From Cinclus cinclus (Eukaryota > Chordata > Aves > Passeriformes > Cinclidae), in assembly GCF_963662255.1 (NCBI RefSeq), contig NC_085046.1:138957762-139021761 (forward strand): DNA of 64,000 nucleotides, in the 5' to 3' direction. The notes under the pieces were generated by a model. That model made no database searches. It worked only from the letters and a program-made list of their open reading frames with translations, and was not told the origin of the DNA. Both the position numbers and the translations under genes were made by a program. Position 1 is the stretch's first letter. Every line of letters starts with the position of its first letter. Below are positions 48,701-60,860 of this stretch, piece after piece.

Positions 48701-51320
48701 ACCATGCTTCTTTGTTAGACGGTGATTTCATAAATTGTCAACTTGAAAGTAGGATGGAAAGAAATGACAAGAAAGGAAGATGATGGCAGAGAAAATCATC
48801 TCTGAAATTCTAAGACCTGATTGGGATTTTTTTGTTTTTGTCAATCCTTGATGTTACTTTGTTGCTCTCTGCTCTGCTTCTTAATCCTCATACAAATTTG
48901 CCATTTAATCCTAGTAAAATCTGCCACATTTTCACACTTGCATACAGCCATTATTTAAAAAAATTCTATTACTGAGGCAAAATAACAAAAGGAATTGCAT
49001 TTTTGTGAACTTCTGGGTATGATATGTCACTCTTGTTCATTCAGCCCCAATTTATTGTGATTTATTTATAGCTCAAAGACAAAATGAATCTTGAGAATTA
49101 ATTAAAAGCTGTAATCCATAATTACAGTCTGCATGGCTTTAAAAGCTTTTTGCCATAGTCTGTCATCTTTTTACAATTGTAGCATGCTGAATGTTCTTGC
49201 AGAGACCTGCCTAGCAAAACAGTTTTGCAGTACGAGGGCCAAATTTTCAAAGAACTGATGTATTTGCAGTGATTCCTGCACATGATCTTGCTTGCAGCCT
49301 CTTTCTTTATAAACTTCAGGGTACATGAGAGGCAGACTGAAGATGAGGTCTCACAAGATTGTGCCCGGCAACTAAGGAAATGCATGGGTTGTGTGTGAGC
49401 CCAGTGCTGTGAATCAGAACAGCTTTGAGTATGTGGAGTTCATGTGCTGTTTCTGTCCCCTTGCCTCTCTTCTTGAGCTTGTTCTCTGAGGTCTTTGAGA
49501 ATGCATAGGTGTTGTGAAGCTGTTCCTGGTACTTATGTACTCTTTTCTTTGTTCTGGTGTTAAGTCCTTCAAGGAAGAGAACTGCAGAACCAGCTCTTAG
49601 TCTGACAAAAGTGCCACTTGGAGAATGAGAGTCTGGATGCAAGGGAATATATCTCTTGTATTAAACCTCCAGATTCTTACTTCTAAGATCCAGAATGTAT
49701 TTAAAGTAGATGAGATGAAAACACACACACTGCCAAATCTCAAAAAACTACAGCCTGCCTTTTTCCTTCTTTCTTCCCCCAAGCTGCTGGAAAAAGTAAC
49801 ACGTAGGAAAAAGTTATTGGTTCAGGACAGGTCTTTGGCTGCTGCTGGTGCCAGAGCTGCATTGACTGTAGCAGGTTAAATGGAGAGGTCAGAGATTGTT
49901 GGCCAACACGTTCTGCCTGTTGACTCAGATGCTCCATGTGCTGTAATCCTTAAAACTCAGAAATATCATGAGACTGTTGGTTTATTATATCTGAAGGACC
50001 AACGGACTGCAAGCATGAACCTGGTTAATTAAGAGAGATCTTAGCCTTGGGGGAAAGAAATTGCCACTCACTTCCTTCAGATTAATTTTCCTGATTTCTT
50101 AGACTTACTAACAGAAACCTTAAAGATGTAGTGGAAAAAGGCACCAAGAATTTGGAAAATGAAGGAGACTGTTCAGGGGGCTGTGAAGACAATGGGAAGA
50201 GGAGGTTGGAGGTGTTAAAGGTTTTCTGGCCCTTCTGTTGTTCAGCCTCTGGGTAGCTTCCCTGGCTGCCTTTCCCTGTAGATCAGTTTCTTCTCTGTGA
50301 GCCAAATTCTGTTCAAATGTATGAAGATTTCCCATTGTTGACAGCCTTGGATACCCCAGGCTGCCCTGCCAGCTGCTTTGCTGCAGTTCTTCAGTAAAGA
50401 AGGGATGTGCCTCCCCGAAGCAGAGTGGAAAGGTTTTGTAGAGTATGGTCCAGCATCAGTGGAGTTTGACTAAGCAGTGGCAAGCAGAACTGTGAAAAAC
50501 TAGATTATGTGCAGAGACACAAAGTTGCTGATATGGTGGCAACAACATGGGGCAGTTTTGTCATTTGTTTTTGTGTGGGTTACGTCAATGATATATGGCC
50601 TTTAGTTCAATCATTTCATGGTTTCATTCATGTTACCTGCTGCTTCAATTTGAAACCTAGGTGATGGCACAATATAAACAGAAGCCAAATTTTCCTTGCC
50701 ATCCAGATTGCCTCTGTCTAAGTCTTGACTTGCTTATGCATGCCTGCTAGTCTTGATGAGACTGAAGCAGTATTTGCAGCTGCAAAGCTCTGGGCTGCTT
50801 TAGCCAGGTTTGCAAATTGGGCAGCTGATGTTCCCTTTGCCTTGTGCATGACTGTCTCTTCTCTTGGTTTTTCTCTCCTCACAAGGATTTGAAAATTTGG
50901 CCCTGGGTGACATTAATTGTGGGGAAATGACCACAGAAATGAGAGGTCAAGGAGTGTAGGCCATGCATATTTTCAGTGTAAGCAAGAGAGCAATTTTAAT
51001 TCCCATATATTAACAAAGAGCATTTTTATTACCAGCTTTGCCTGCTAAACTCATGTCTTAACATCTAACATTGTTTTTCTGTCCTCTGCTGTTAGGTTGT
51101 TTAGTTTGTTTTGTAAAGAGATAAATAAAAGATCTGTCTGAGGGAAGTAGTGCACTTGGGGATGTCATTTTACAAACTAATAAACTGATGTATGTGACAT
51201 TTTAAATAATTTGCATCCCTTACCATTAAAATTTTGTGTTGTCTTCCTATATGTGTTTGGTTTTTTTTAAATTTAGTCTTTATTTGAATTTAAAGTGTTT
51301 TTTTCTTTCTGAACTTGCAG
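45761..51320 (+). other. COL14A1: COL14A1 intron after the signal-peptide exon (5.56 kb)
   Basis: The intron is bounded by GTAAGT at 45761 and a pyrimidine-rich CTTGCAG acceptor at 51314-51320. No coding sequence or large mobile element was recognised. It has a 10-bp tandem duplication (ATTGTCCATA) at 47973-47992. Confidence 0.8.
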
Positions 51321-51437
51321 TGTCCCCGCCAACAAGACTAAGATATAATGTAGTGAGTCCTGACAGTGTACAGATCTCTTGGAAAGCCCCCAAAGGGCAA
51401 TTCACTGGATATAAACTTCTTGTCACTCCAAGTTCAG
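51321..51437 (+). CDS. COL14A1: COL14A1 coding exon 2: first half of fibronectin III domain 1
   Basis: This 117-base, phase 1-1 exon encodes about residues 30-69 of the precursor. The peptide begins [20 protein letters not shown] and includes WKAP and [11 protein letters not shown]. It is nearly identical to the first fibronectin type III (FN3) domain of vertebrate COL14A1 as I recall it. The conserved FN3 tryptophan is W50, and Y60 lies on the next strand. The acceptor is GAACTTGCAG and the donor TTCAG/GTAAGT at 51438. The FN3 repeats of the non-collagenous N-terminus project from the fibril surface and mediate matrix interactions. Confidence 0.96.
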
Positions 51438-52486
51438 GTAAGTCTGTATGTTCACTTTTAAGGTGAAAAAACTGTCTTCCTAAGGCATAAAAGCTTTTCA
51501 GAGTTTAGTGTTATCCTCCAGTATGAAGAAATTGTGATCAAGCTTTCAATAATGAAATACTGGCTGATCAGCAGAAGAGCGATTGATTTCAATAGAGGGT
51601 GGACAGGCACAGAAAATGCTTAAGGTAGCAGAAGTGGGATAATGCTAGGTATGCTTCATGGGTAGTCTTTGGAAATTGTCGTTGACCATCTGTCTTTACC
51701 TTTCTTCCAGTGGGGTGTAAGGAATTCTAGGAAGTCTTCAAGGGAAAGCACTGGAATCCTAATTCAGCCAACCTTTAAGGTGGATCTCCTTGTCCCTTAT
51801 CCCTTAGTGAGCTCTCCTGAATAGATCAGAAAGAATTAACTTTTAAAGATTGCTTGTCTTTTTTTTTGTACAAAAACTTGAAATATAGACAACAAAGTGG
51901 CTGTATAGAGCTATAAAGGTCCTACTTCTATACATTTAAAATTAAATTTAGATATGGAAGCAGTTTTAACGTACAGCTAAAATACATCTTTGTACATATT
52001 GGTGTACAATTTTTATATGTAAACTGACATAGAAATGTTTAATATTTGTATTTATACACCAGAACTTCTTTGCCCAAAGAAAGTTGGCAAAGTGATAATT
52101 CAGAGGTGATGTGGGTACGGTAGGGTCAGGACTGACAGCCAGTCACAGAGTGAAAGCTTGTAGATATGATGTTGTCAAATTTGACAGTTTTTTGTAAAAT
52201 GTTCCTTTTTTTCTTAAGGTTTTTGCTGGGCACCATGGCTGTTTTCTGAGGCCCAGATAGAAATGCTGATTTTAAGAGTGTTTCTGTTTAAGAAAACTGG
52301 CTAAACCACCTATCTTGTTGCTTTTCTGGGATGTTCTCTGGCCTGGCTGTATGGATAGTCCCAAAAGTGGAAAAAGTGGGAATGCTTAGGTTGCAGTAGA
52401 GCTTGAGGTATTTTTGAGTTATTATGTTTACTGTGTTATAAGAACAGCAAGCAAGTAATATTTGTTGGATTTTTTTTCTCCTATAG
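51438..52486 (+). other. COL14A1: COL14A1 intron within FN3 domain 1 (1.05 kb)
   Basis: A phase-1 intron bounded by GTAAGT and a T-rich CTCCTATAG acceptor. It splits FN3 domain 1 after a Gly codon base, consistent with the two-exon structure common for FN3 domains. No repeat was recognised. Confidence 0.9.
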
Positions 52487-52630
52487 GTGGAAAAACAAAT
52501 CAATTAATTCTTCAAAATACTGCAACCAAAGCAATTATTCAAGGTCTCATTCCAGATCAAAATTATGCCCTTCAGATCATTGCATTCAATGAAGACAAGG
52601 AGAGCAAGCCAGCCCAAGGCCAGTTCAGAA
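52487..52630 (+). CDS. COL14A1: COL14A1 coding exon 3: second half of fibronectin III domain 1
   Basis: This 144-base, phase 1-1 exon encodes about residues 69-117. The peptide begins [20 protein letters not shown] and continues with the FN3 hallmark L-x-P-x-x-x-Y (LIPDQNY, residues 89-95), then [13 protein letters not shown]. It is the best-conserved stretch in the window relative to mammalian COL14A1. It starts after CTCCTATAG and ends AGAA/GTAGGT. It completes the FN3 fold that began in the previous exon. Confidence 0.96.
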
Positions 52631-55390
52631 GTAGGTATCTCTTTATTGCTGACATACAGAATATATCAGATATTTAATGTAGCTTTTGAAAAGGTAACAG
52701 GACTTACACAAAGGGGAATGATGGAAAAACAGTTTTTTCTGTGGTGGAAAGAAAATCAAAGCCATACATTTTAACTGGTGTAAGTACATGTGGAGACCTG
52801 AATTGATTGCATAGTATATTCTTGCATTGGGCTATCTTTGTTTCCATTGGATTGGCATCCCTTTCTTCCTCATTTCATTAGGAAATTAGCTGGTATTTCG
52901 TGGCAGGAATCTTCAGTGAGTAGAAAGGAAGTGCTATATTCTGATACTTCAAAATTTTCCTTTTTATTAAAAAATGTTATAGCTGTGACAACTGGCAGCT
53001 AGATGCTAGTTCAGTAGTACGACAGGCTGATTTCTTAATGGTCTTCAGAGGTCAAATATATTTTAAAAATTTTTATATGATCAAGACATGCTGTGATATA
53101 TATACACATCTTATCTAATTTATCTTGATATTCATGTTAAACATGTTAAATATGATTGGTGGAGATTTGGTTGATACTGTGGCAGTGTAGAAGTATGGTT
53201 GAAAACCTAATGAATTCTCTCTGACACTAAATTTTTCTCACTGTCTTTGCTAAACTACCTTTTTTTTTTTAAAACCAGCACAAGATAAAGTATACTCAGT
53301 ACTTGATGTGGTGTGTACCCAAGTCTTTCAGCTTTTCATCACTATAACTGTGTATTTACTACCTTAAGTTCTGTTCTGGTTAGGAAACCCACAAAACCAC
53401 AGACTACTTTAGCAATAAAGAAGGCCACAGAAGACTACAGCAAATTGTATAATACTAGGTATAGCTGTTTTTGAAATGGCATTTAGGAAAAATAAAGCTG
53501 GCAACTTGATTTAAGAAAATGGGGATTGTGTTCTATTTAGTATACTCTCTTTGCTGCACTTAAGGCTGGAGTTTCATTTAAAAACACAGTGCCTTTCATG
53601 AGGAAAACCAAATACAGCATATATAAAAATTCTTTTTTTGCTTTCCTGTATTATAAGTTTTTTTTTTTCCCTGTTCTGACATGTGGCCACTAATTCTTGA
53701 GATGAGAAAAGGTCAAATATAAAAAGAGCTTTCAGAATATCATCTGGTTTAGTGCATTGGAAGTATGGTTTTAATGCTGTGGAGTTGTAACTGATGTACT
53801 AAGAATTCTCAAGCTTACAATAAAATTTTATTGTCAAGAGTATTTCTCTTTATATAGTGAGGTGTACATTCTTATTGTAATACATAGTGTTTAATGAACT
53901 AAGATCAATGGGTTTTTTTCCTTTGAAAATGCAGATGTAAAAGCACGTGCTAGATAAAATCTTTGTCTGTGTAAATACTTGAGTAAAACTGCTGTCTTGG
54001 CTCTTCCTGTCTGGTTAGAATTTTGACTGTTCCCAAATCCAGAAATCTGTCAGGATGTGACCAACTTGTCTCCTTTGTACATTTTCAGACTTTTGTACCG
54101 TTTTCTCTGGAGCCTTTATTTGCTAAAGGCAGAGGTGATACACAGTCACACATGCTGTCTTAGTAAAAGAGGAGTCAGAATTTCAGGTTTCTTGTTTTGA
54201 CCTCTGTACCTGGAGTGTGAGTGCTGTAGGTTCTGCAAAGGGTTGTCATACTGAGACAATCACATTCAGATATTTGACAGTGGTTTGTTGTCTTCCTTAG
54301 AACTTAGTCTTGTGATTTTATTTTGGATTGGAACTTGGAATATTCCTGGTTGATTCAGATACTCCACATACTATTGGGTAAATTAGTGAAATCCATTTGA
54401 CTTTTGTTCCACTGATGTACAACAGAATATTTGCTCAGTCTTACAAAGTCAAGAGACAGATAACCTCCTTTCATGCCCTCACAGTGTTTTATGAATGATG
54501 TAGTACAGAGAGACTTTGTTCCTGACTGAGGATCAGTGCTTGCTTGGGTGAATGTCAGTCATAATCCAATTTTACATAAACTAACAAGTGTAATTGGAGT
54601 AGAATTTTTTCTTCTGTGGAAGATATTCTCAGCTTCATTGTTTTAAGCTTTTCCTGGCTGTTGCAGATAGCTGGAGTGTGGTACTAATTAGCATTCCAAG
54701 AAAATTTTGGAAGGGCTTTTTCTTCCCAATATGTGACTTTAGCAATGACTTTGTCAGAACCTTTCAGACTGTTAGTAGAGCAATACTGGCTACTAATGTA
54801 GTGTTAGGAATTGATAACCAAATTGGGTTCTGCTTGGCTTTTGTGAGAGATTTGGGACAGAATAAGGGAGGTATCCCACCCACCCATGGAACAGGAAACT
54901 GTCAAAATGTCAGCTCTGGAGCAGCCTTGCACTCCTGGGAGTATTTGGTGCCCTGAATACAGATTTGGGAATGGGATCTAAGCTAATTCTGTAAAGAGGA
55001 CAGTGTAACAGCTGGCTTATGTGCTTTTGTGTTGACTGACTTGGAGTGGAACTTTGCTATGCTGGACCCTCCCCAGCTAGCTTTGCCAATTTTCTGGACT
55101 ATATTTCCAGTGTGGGATCTTGTCTGCATGGGCTTAGGTGCTGATGTCACTACTTGGACTTTCCTGTGTGAAGAGAGTCAGTTTTGAGAGCTTTAATGAT
55201 GATAGAATGGAGAAAGATCCATAAAAATAATAAATGCAAAGGGAGGGAGGGAAAACACAGAAACAGTAACTCATTACCTAAGCATATCTTCAGATGCTCT
55301 GTGCAACTATTTTATAAGAAAGAAAATGACATGCTTCTAACTACATTGTTTCTAGATTAATTGATTTTTTTCCCCCCCCTTACTTTACAG
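52631..55390 (+). other. COL14A1: COL14A1 intron between FN3 domain 1 and the linker exon (2.76 kb)
   Basis: Bounded by GTAGGT and a strong pyrimidine tract with a C homopolymer (55372-55379) ending in CTTTACAG. No repeat or coding element was recognised inside. Confidence 0.9.
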
Positions 55391-55477
55391 TTAAAGACAT
55401 AGAGAGAAGAAAAGACACAAGTAAATCCAAGGTGAAGGATCCAGAAAAAACAAATGCGAGTAAACCAGCACCAGAAG
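55391..55477 (+). CDS. COL14A1: COL14A1 coding exon 4: charged linker before the first VWA domain
   Basis: This 87-base, phase 1-1 exon encodes about residues 117-146. The peptide begins [20 protein letters not shown] and ends KPAPE. It is lysine-rich and probably unstructured, and corresponds to the linker between FN3 domain 1 and the first von Willebrand A domain. The IKD(I/L)E(R/K)RKD start is conserved in my recollection of mammalian COL14A1, while the rest diverges. The acceptor is CTTTACAG. The donor GAAG/GTCAGA at 55478 is weaker than the others. The exon length is a multiple of three, so skipping would keep the frame. Confidence 0.88.
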
Positions 55478-57692
55478 GTCAGATCATAATGACTTGTGTG
55501 ATATTCTGAAAATAATCAACTTCTTTATTTAACTTGGCCATTGTAGAGATTTTTCTGTAAGTCAGTGCTTTAGATTTGGTTCCCAGGGTTAAATTAAATA
55601 AAGGGGAGAAAAAAATTATTTTCAGAAATATTGGAGGCTTGCTACAGAGGTATTTATTTTAGTTCTGTGCTTTGCTTTTTTTATGAAGTCCTAAATGTCA
55701 TCATAAATAGATGAAAATAATTTTAAAATAATTTTAGATAATACTAAAATTATTAAAAGCTGCTTCTACTTCCTCACTGGGTGTACTTTGCATAGTGGAA
55801 GAATCATGCAGGTGTGTGTGTATGTAGTAACTTCTTGTCTTGGATGTAAGACAGACTGGCAGTATTAATTCCCACCTGAAGTCAAATTAATGCTATTATT
55901 TAAATCTGCCACATAATAACTTGATAAGTCTGTCCTAGTATAGGTTCTATATATGAAAACATTTGAAACGTTTTGAAGGAGGGGGATAAAGGAATTAATT
56001 TTGTCCTGTTGCAAGGAGCCAATCTTGTGGTGAAATGTGATACTGCTTGCCATGAGAAGTTTGTCTAGTATGGATGAAAAATCTATTTCAAGCTTAATAT
56101 ACAGCTTTATTTCCTGTTATTTTAAAATTAAAATAGCATCTTCTTTATGAAGTAACCCCAGCAGTAATTATCCTATTCAGTGGTTATTTCTAGTATACAG
56201 AACAAGAAGAGCTTGGTATGACCTTAAATAGTCTCTCTGTGAATAAACTGGACAGTTTCAAGGATCCCATTTTCCCCTTCCATGTAAATATGTCTCCAGT
56301 GATGCAAGTATCAAAGACCTCACCCAAAGCTCCTTGAAGCCCATGCAAATTTTTCTTCCGTGTGTTTTTATTCTTATCACACATTTTTGTGTCATGTTAT
56401 ATTTGTTAACACTGTGAAAGTTTGTTTCCATACAGCGTTTCTCAAACCAAAGCACCCTTGAATTACACTGGGTGTATTGGAAGAATATTAGCTAGTGTTA
56501 GCAACACTAAAGAGAAAAGTTGTACCTGCTAGTGCATGGCAGGGTAGCGGATAGGTGATCTTCCCTACATCATGTCTAGAGGAAGGCTGAATTGGAAGAA
56601 ATGACAGAACTGAGAAGGAAAATGTGATTTGCTTTCTTAATGAAGGACAAGTGATAAAAGTCGAAGGAGGGAGAACTGAGCCCGTACTTGGAAAATGTTT
56701 ATTAAATACAGACAGGGCAAAGTGTCTGCCAGACTGCGGGAGAGAATTTATGCTTTTTTCATGGCATAAGGACAAAAATACAATTGGTGAGAGAAGCTTG
56801 CATCTGCAGTCTCTCCCTTTTTAGGATTCATATTTACTTTTGAAGTCTTTAGTTTAGGCATTTTCCTCATCCCTGTACCACTTTTTTACTCAGCTGAACT
56901 TCTTCAGTTGTATCAGGGCAGTTTGTAACAGAACAAAATAAATCTCCATCCAGCACTTGTGAAAAGATATTGCCTTGTAGTTACTGTAGCTGGTTTTACT
57001 AGAAAACTGGGGTATGTGTTTAAAACTAAGGCAAAACTTAGAAAATTTTCAATCAGCAAACCTGATGATAAAGAGAAAAAATATGCTAATTTTTATGAAT
57101 GCTTGAGTTTGTTTATCCCTATTTCCAACTCAGCTATATATTATTATAAAGGAACAGACCTTTTTACTCTAGCTATTGCATATTCCTCTGCTTTGTGCAG
57201 TATGATGATTATTCAAAGTGATGGAGATTCCAGCTGAATGACTTCAGTGGGAGTAGGGTGAGATTCCAAGTGAAAACATTGGGCAAAAATAACAGCATCA
57301 GTAAAAAATGCATAGCTGGGGTAAAAGTGAATTCAGAACTGATGCACAGACAGTAATGGTATCAAATCTTTCCTAGTTTAATATATTGAAGACCATTCCA
57401 ACTCAAATTGAAATTGGATCAAAAAAATAAGGAAAAAGTCTGAAAGAAATGGATTAAAGAAAAAAGTGCAAAATTTTATGCAAAACCATGAATAATAACT
57501 TGATCCTCTGCAGATGTTTGAAAAGAAATGATTTGAATACAACCAAATGAATTCAGGCCAGCAGTTAATTGGTTTCATAACCACGTGGCTAAATTTGATG
57601 CATTTAATAGCAAGCGTGATACATTCTGTGTCTGTTTATACCTGTGATCAAGTTGGTTAGATCTTGGGAGTTAACACTACAGAAGAAATTAT

Positions 57693-58578
57693 TAGAATCA
57701 TAAAATCATTAAAGTTGGGAAAAAACTTGCAAGATACTAAAGTTCAGCCAATACCATAGTGTCCACAAAAACCTCTGAAGTGCCACATCCATTCAGTTAT
57801 TGAATGCTTCCATGGATGGTGACTGCACCACTTCTGTTCCAATGTTTACCCTCTTTTGCTGTGATGAATTTTTTCATAATATCTGATCTGAATCTCCCCT
57901 GATTCAATTTGAGGCCATTTATCTTTGTCCTGTCCCTTGTTACCTGGCAGAAGAGACTGACCCCCACCTGGCTCTAGCCTCCTTTCAGGGGGTTGTAGAC
58001 CGGGAGAAGGTCTTCCCCAAGCCTCCTTTTCTCCAGACTATACAGCTCCAGCTCCCTCAACTGTTCCTCATCAGACTTGTGCTCCAGACCCTTCCCCAGC
58101 TCCATTGCCCTTGTCTGGACACACTCCAACATGTCAATGTCCTCCTTCAAGTGAGTGGCCCAGAACTGGACACAGGATTTGAGGTGTGACCTCACCGGTG
58201 TCAAATACAGAGAGACCAATCACTGCTCTAATCCTGCTGGCCAAGCTATTTCTGATCCAGGCCAGGATTCCATTGACCTTCTTGGCCGCCTGGGCACAGC
58301 TGGCTCATGTTCAGTCACTGTCAACCAGCACCCCCAGGTCCTTTTCCAAGGGCAGCTTTCCAGCCACTGTTCCCCAGCCTGTAGGACTGCATGGGGTTGT
58401 TGTGACCCAAGTGCAGGACCCAGGATCTGGCCTTGCTGGACCTCATAACACTGGCTTTGGACCATTAATCCAGCCTGTCCAGATCCCTCTGCAGAGCCTT
58501 CCCACTCTATACAGCAACACTGACATAGATCAACACTGACACCCAGCTTGGTGTTGTCTGTGAACTTACTGAGGGTAT
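57693..58578 (-). mobile_element. CR1 LINE fragment in a COL14A1 intron
   Basis: The element starts with a decayed 3' end (AGAATCATAAAATCATT) and extends about 0.89 kb. The minus strand carries reverse transcriptase C-terminal remnants (a LKSCVQFWATHLKEDIDMLE-type segment, then LYSLEKRRLGEDLLPVYNPL). It is related to the 16601-17502 copy but reaches slightly further towards the 5' end. It is antisense to COL14A1. Confidence 0.93.
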
Positions 58579-60179
58579 TATAAAAGTGTCTGTATTAACT
58601 CAACCTGGCTGCCATAAACGTTAAATAAAATAATATCTTACCTGAGAATAAGAGCAATCCTTGCCCATAAGACAAATTGAAAGCAACCATTGTCCAGACT
58701 ACTATTGTCAGTGGTTGTAGCTTCTGCTCTTGTCGTGAGTGAAGAAGGAGCATAATTCCGCAATTATTGATGTCAAGTTTTATTGTAAAGAGGTTCCTTC
58801 TGTAAGCATGTGCACCACTTGTTACAGAGTTATGCTTACTGGCATCAGTAAACCAGAAAATCCAAAATTGTTTTTTTGGGGTGAAACTAATAAAGCACAT
58901 CAATGTACTTGTCAGTGAGTATGAAATAAAGAGTATGACCTCTTTCAATATTATGAGCTCCAGTTTGTGCATTATAATAACTCACGTGTCCTGCTGGTTG
59001 TCTTGAAAGGCAGTGCAGGCACATAATTGCATAAACTTTGTTTATAAAGGCTTGGCTAATATACCTTCTTCAGGGTCATGCAATAAACTCCAGAAATTTC
59101 TCTTTCAATTTCAATGGGATAAAGATTCCACCATAATCCTTCTCCTAGAAACTAGGTCTTTAAGAAATGTAACATATAAATACCTGTAGTTGTGATTTTA
59201 GGTTGTTCCAGAGCATTTCACTCTAATTTTCAGCTGTGGCTGGGTGGATTGTTTATGTAGTACTGTCTGCTATTTAGTTACCAACTTTCTAAGGCTCTGA
59301 GCAGTGCTGGGAGGTGTAAATGCCTTCTTCAGCATTCACAAATCTACTTTCTTCTTCTGTCCTTAAATTGTTTTGAGGGTTTTCCTCTGTCTTTATGGAA
59401 CTCTGTCAACAGCTTGCATGGCTTGCTAGAAAGCAGCTTCAGTAAGCTAGATTAAAATTTGACATCTATTCTGTCCTACTCATTAAAATAGTATAAAAAG
59501 GTTTACTCCTTTTCTGCTGTAAATACTGTGCTCTTATTGCAAGTAAATCTCCAGTGTATATCCAGGCACATCATGGTGCCAAATTAATTCAGGCTTAATG
59601 TCTAGCACTCTTCCACCAAACGTTCACTTTATTTTTGATTTCCAGGAACTTTCTCTAATTCTTCTGCATGGCCATTTTCAAGTTTTGAATCTCCTTTCTA
59701 TATTTTTAAGAACCTGTCATTTTTCAACTTAGTGATTTATCACTGCTGTGCACACTCATATTCATAATGTCAGAAGCCTTTTCTCTTTCTGTCTGTTGAG
59801 AAAACACTCACAGATGCAGTTTCTTTCAACACGCCCTGATATTTGAGTGCTTGTACCCTGGCTTCTCTCCAACTCCCTCATGCACAAAGCTCTTTTCTGT
59901 ACAGCGACAGGGGTTAATACATTCTGTGCCTTCTCAGATGTTTTACAGTTTCTCAGAGAGCTTCTATGACTGATTCTCTAATCAAATCCCTTTGGGGAGG
60001 GGAGAATCAGTACTTTGGCTATATCCTCTGGCAAATATATGACTGTATCTTTTTCTACAGAGTATTTCTCCATGTATCTGAGCTGGATTTAGCTACTCAT
60101 TTCAATATAAACACCAAAGCACTGCAGCCAGTTTTATCTGCATGCCTGTTGATTTGATTGGGGGGGGGTAGTTGAGAGG

Positions 60180-60860
60180 TGTGATGGCTTCATGTAGGCT
60201 AGCAGCCAAAATTCCACCTAGCTACTTGCTCATTCCTCTCCCCTGCAGGATGGGAGAGAAAAGAGGAAGAATAGGAATGAGAGTTCATAGGCTGAGATAA
60301 AGACAGAGAGACTGCTTATCAGTTACCATGGTAGGCAAACAGAGTCAAGTGGGGGAAGATCTACTTCATTTATTGCCAGTTTAAAAATTTGCTAATGTGG
60401 GTAGTCAGAAACAAGAGACAAACATTAAAACAACAGCTTTCCTTTCCATTTTCCCAGGCTCAGCTTGACCTCCTCCCAGACTCTTCTTTTCCTCCCTTGT
60501 TATCACTGCAAGTTACACTCAGTCCGAGCCCCTTCAGAGAGGAAGCAAGTGGTGCAAAAGAGATGTTGAGAGGTTGTGATCAGGGCATAGTGTTCTCTCT
60601 CTTCCATTCATTTCTTCTCCATGTACATCATCCACAGGCTGCAGAGAATATCTGCTCTCTTCTGACCTTGGGGCTCACTCTGCTGTTTCTCACTCTTTCT
60701 AACTCTCTTTCAATCTTTGCTAGTCATTCTTTTTTTTTTTTTACTTAAATATTTTTTCCCAGAAGTGCCACCACCTGTCCATGGACACTTGGCCTCTTTT
60801 CAAACAGGCCACCCCTGCTGCCTCCATCCTGCCAAACCTGGCCACAGACACCCAGTACCA
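60180..60860 (-). mobile_element. Old ERVL-type solo LTR (about 680 bp) in a COL14A1 intron
   Basis: On the + strand the element starts TGTGATGGCTTCATG and ends near ACACCCAGTACCA. Segments such as GGCTGAGATAAAGACAGAGA (60290), TTCATTTATTGCCAG (60365) and CCACCCCTGCTGCC (60808) match, in the same order, a bird LTR family that I recall from its reverse strand, so its transcription would run leftwards. It is clearly degenerate, including a 12-T run at about 60731. No exact flanking duplication is visible. No viral genes are attached. Confidence 0.62.
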
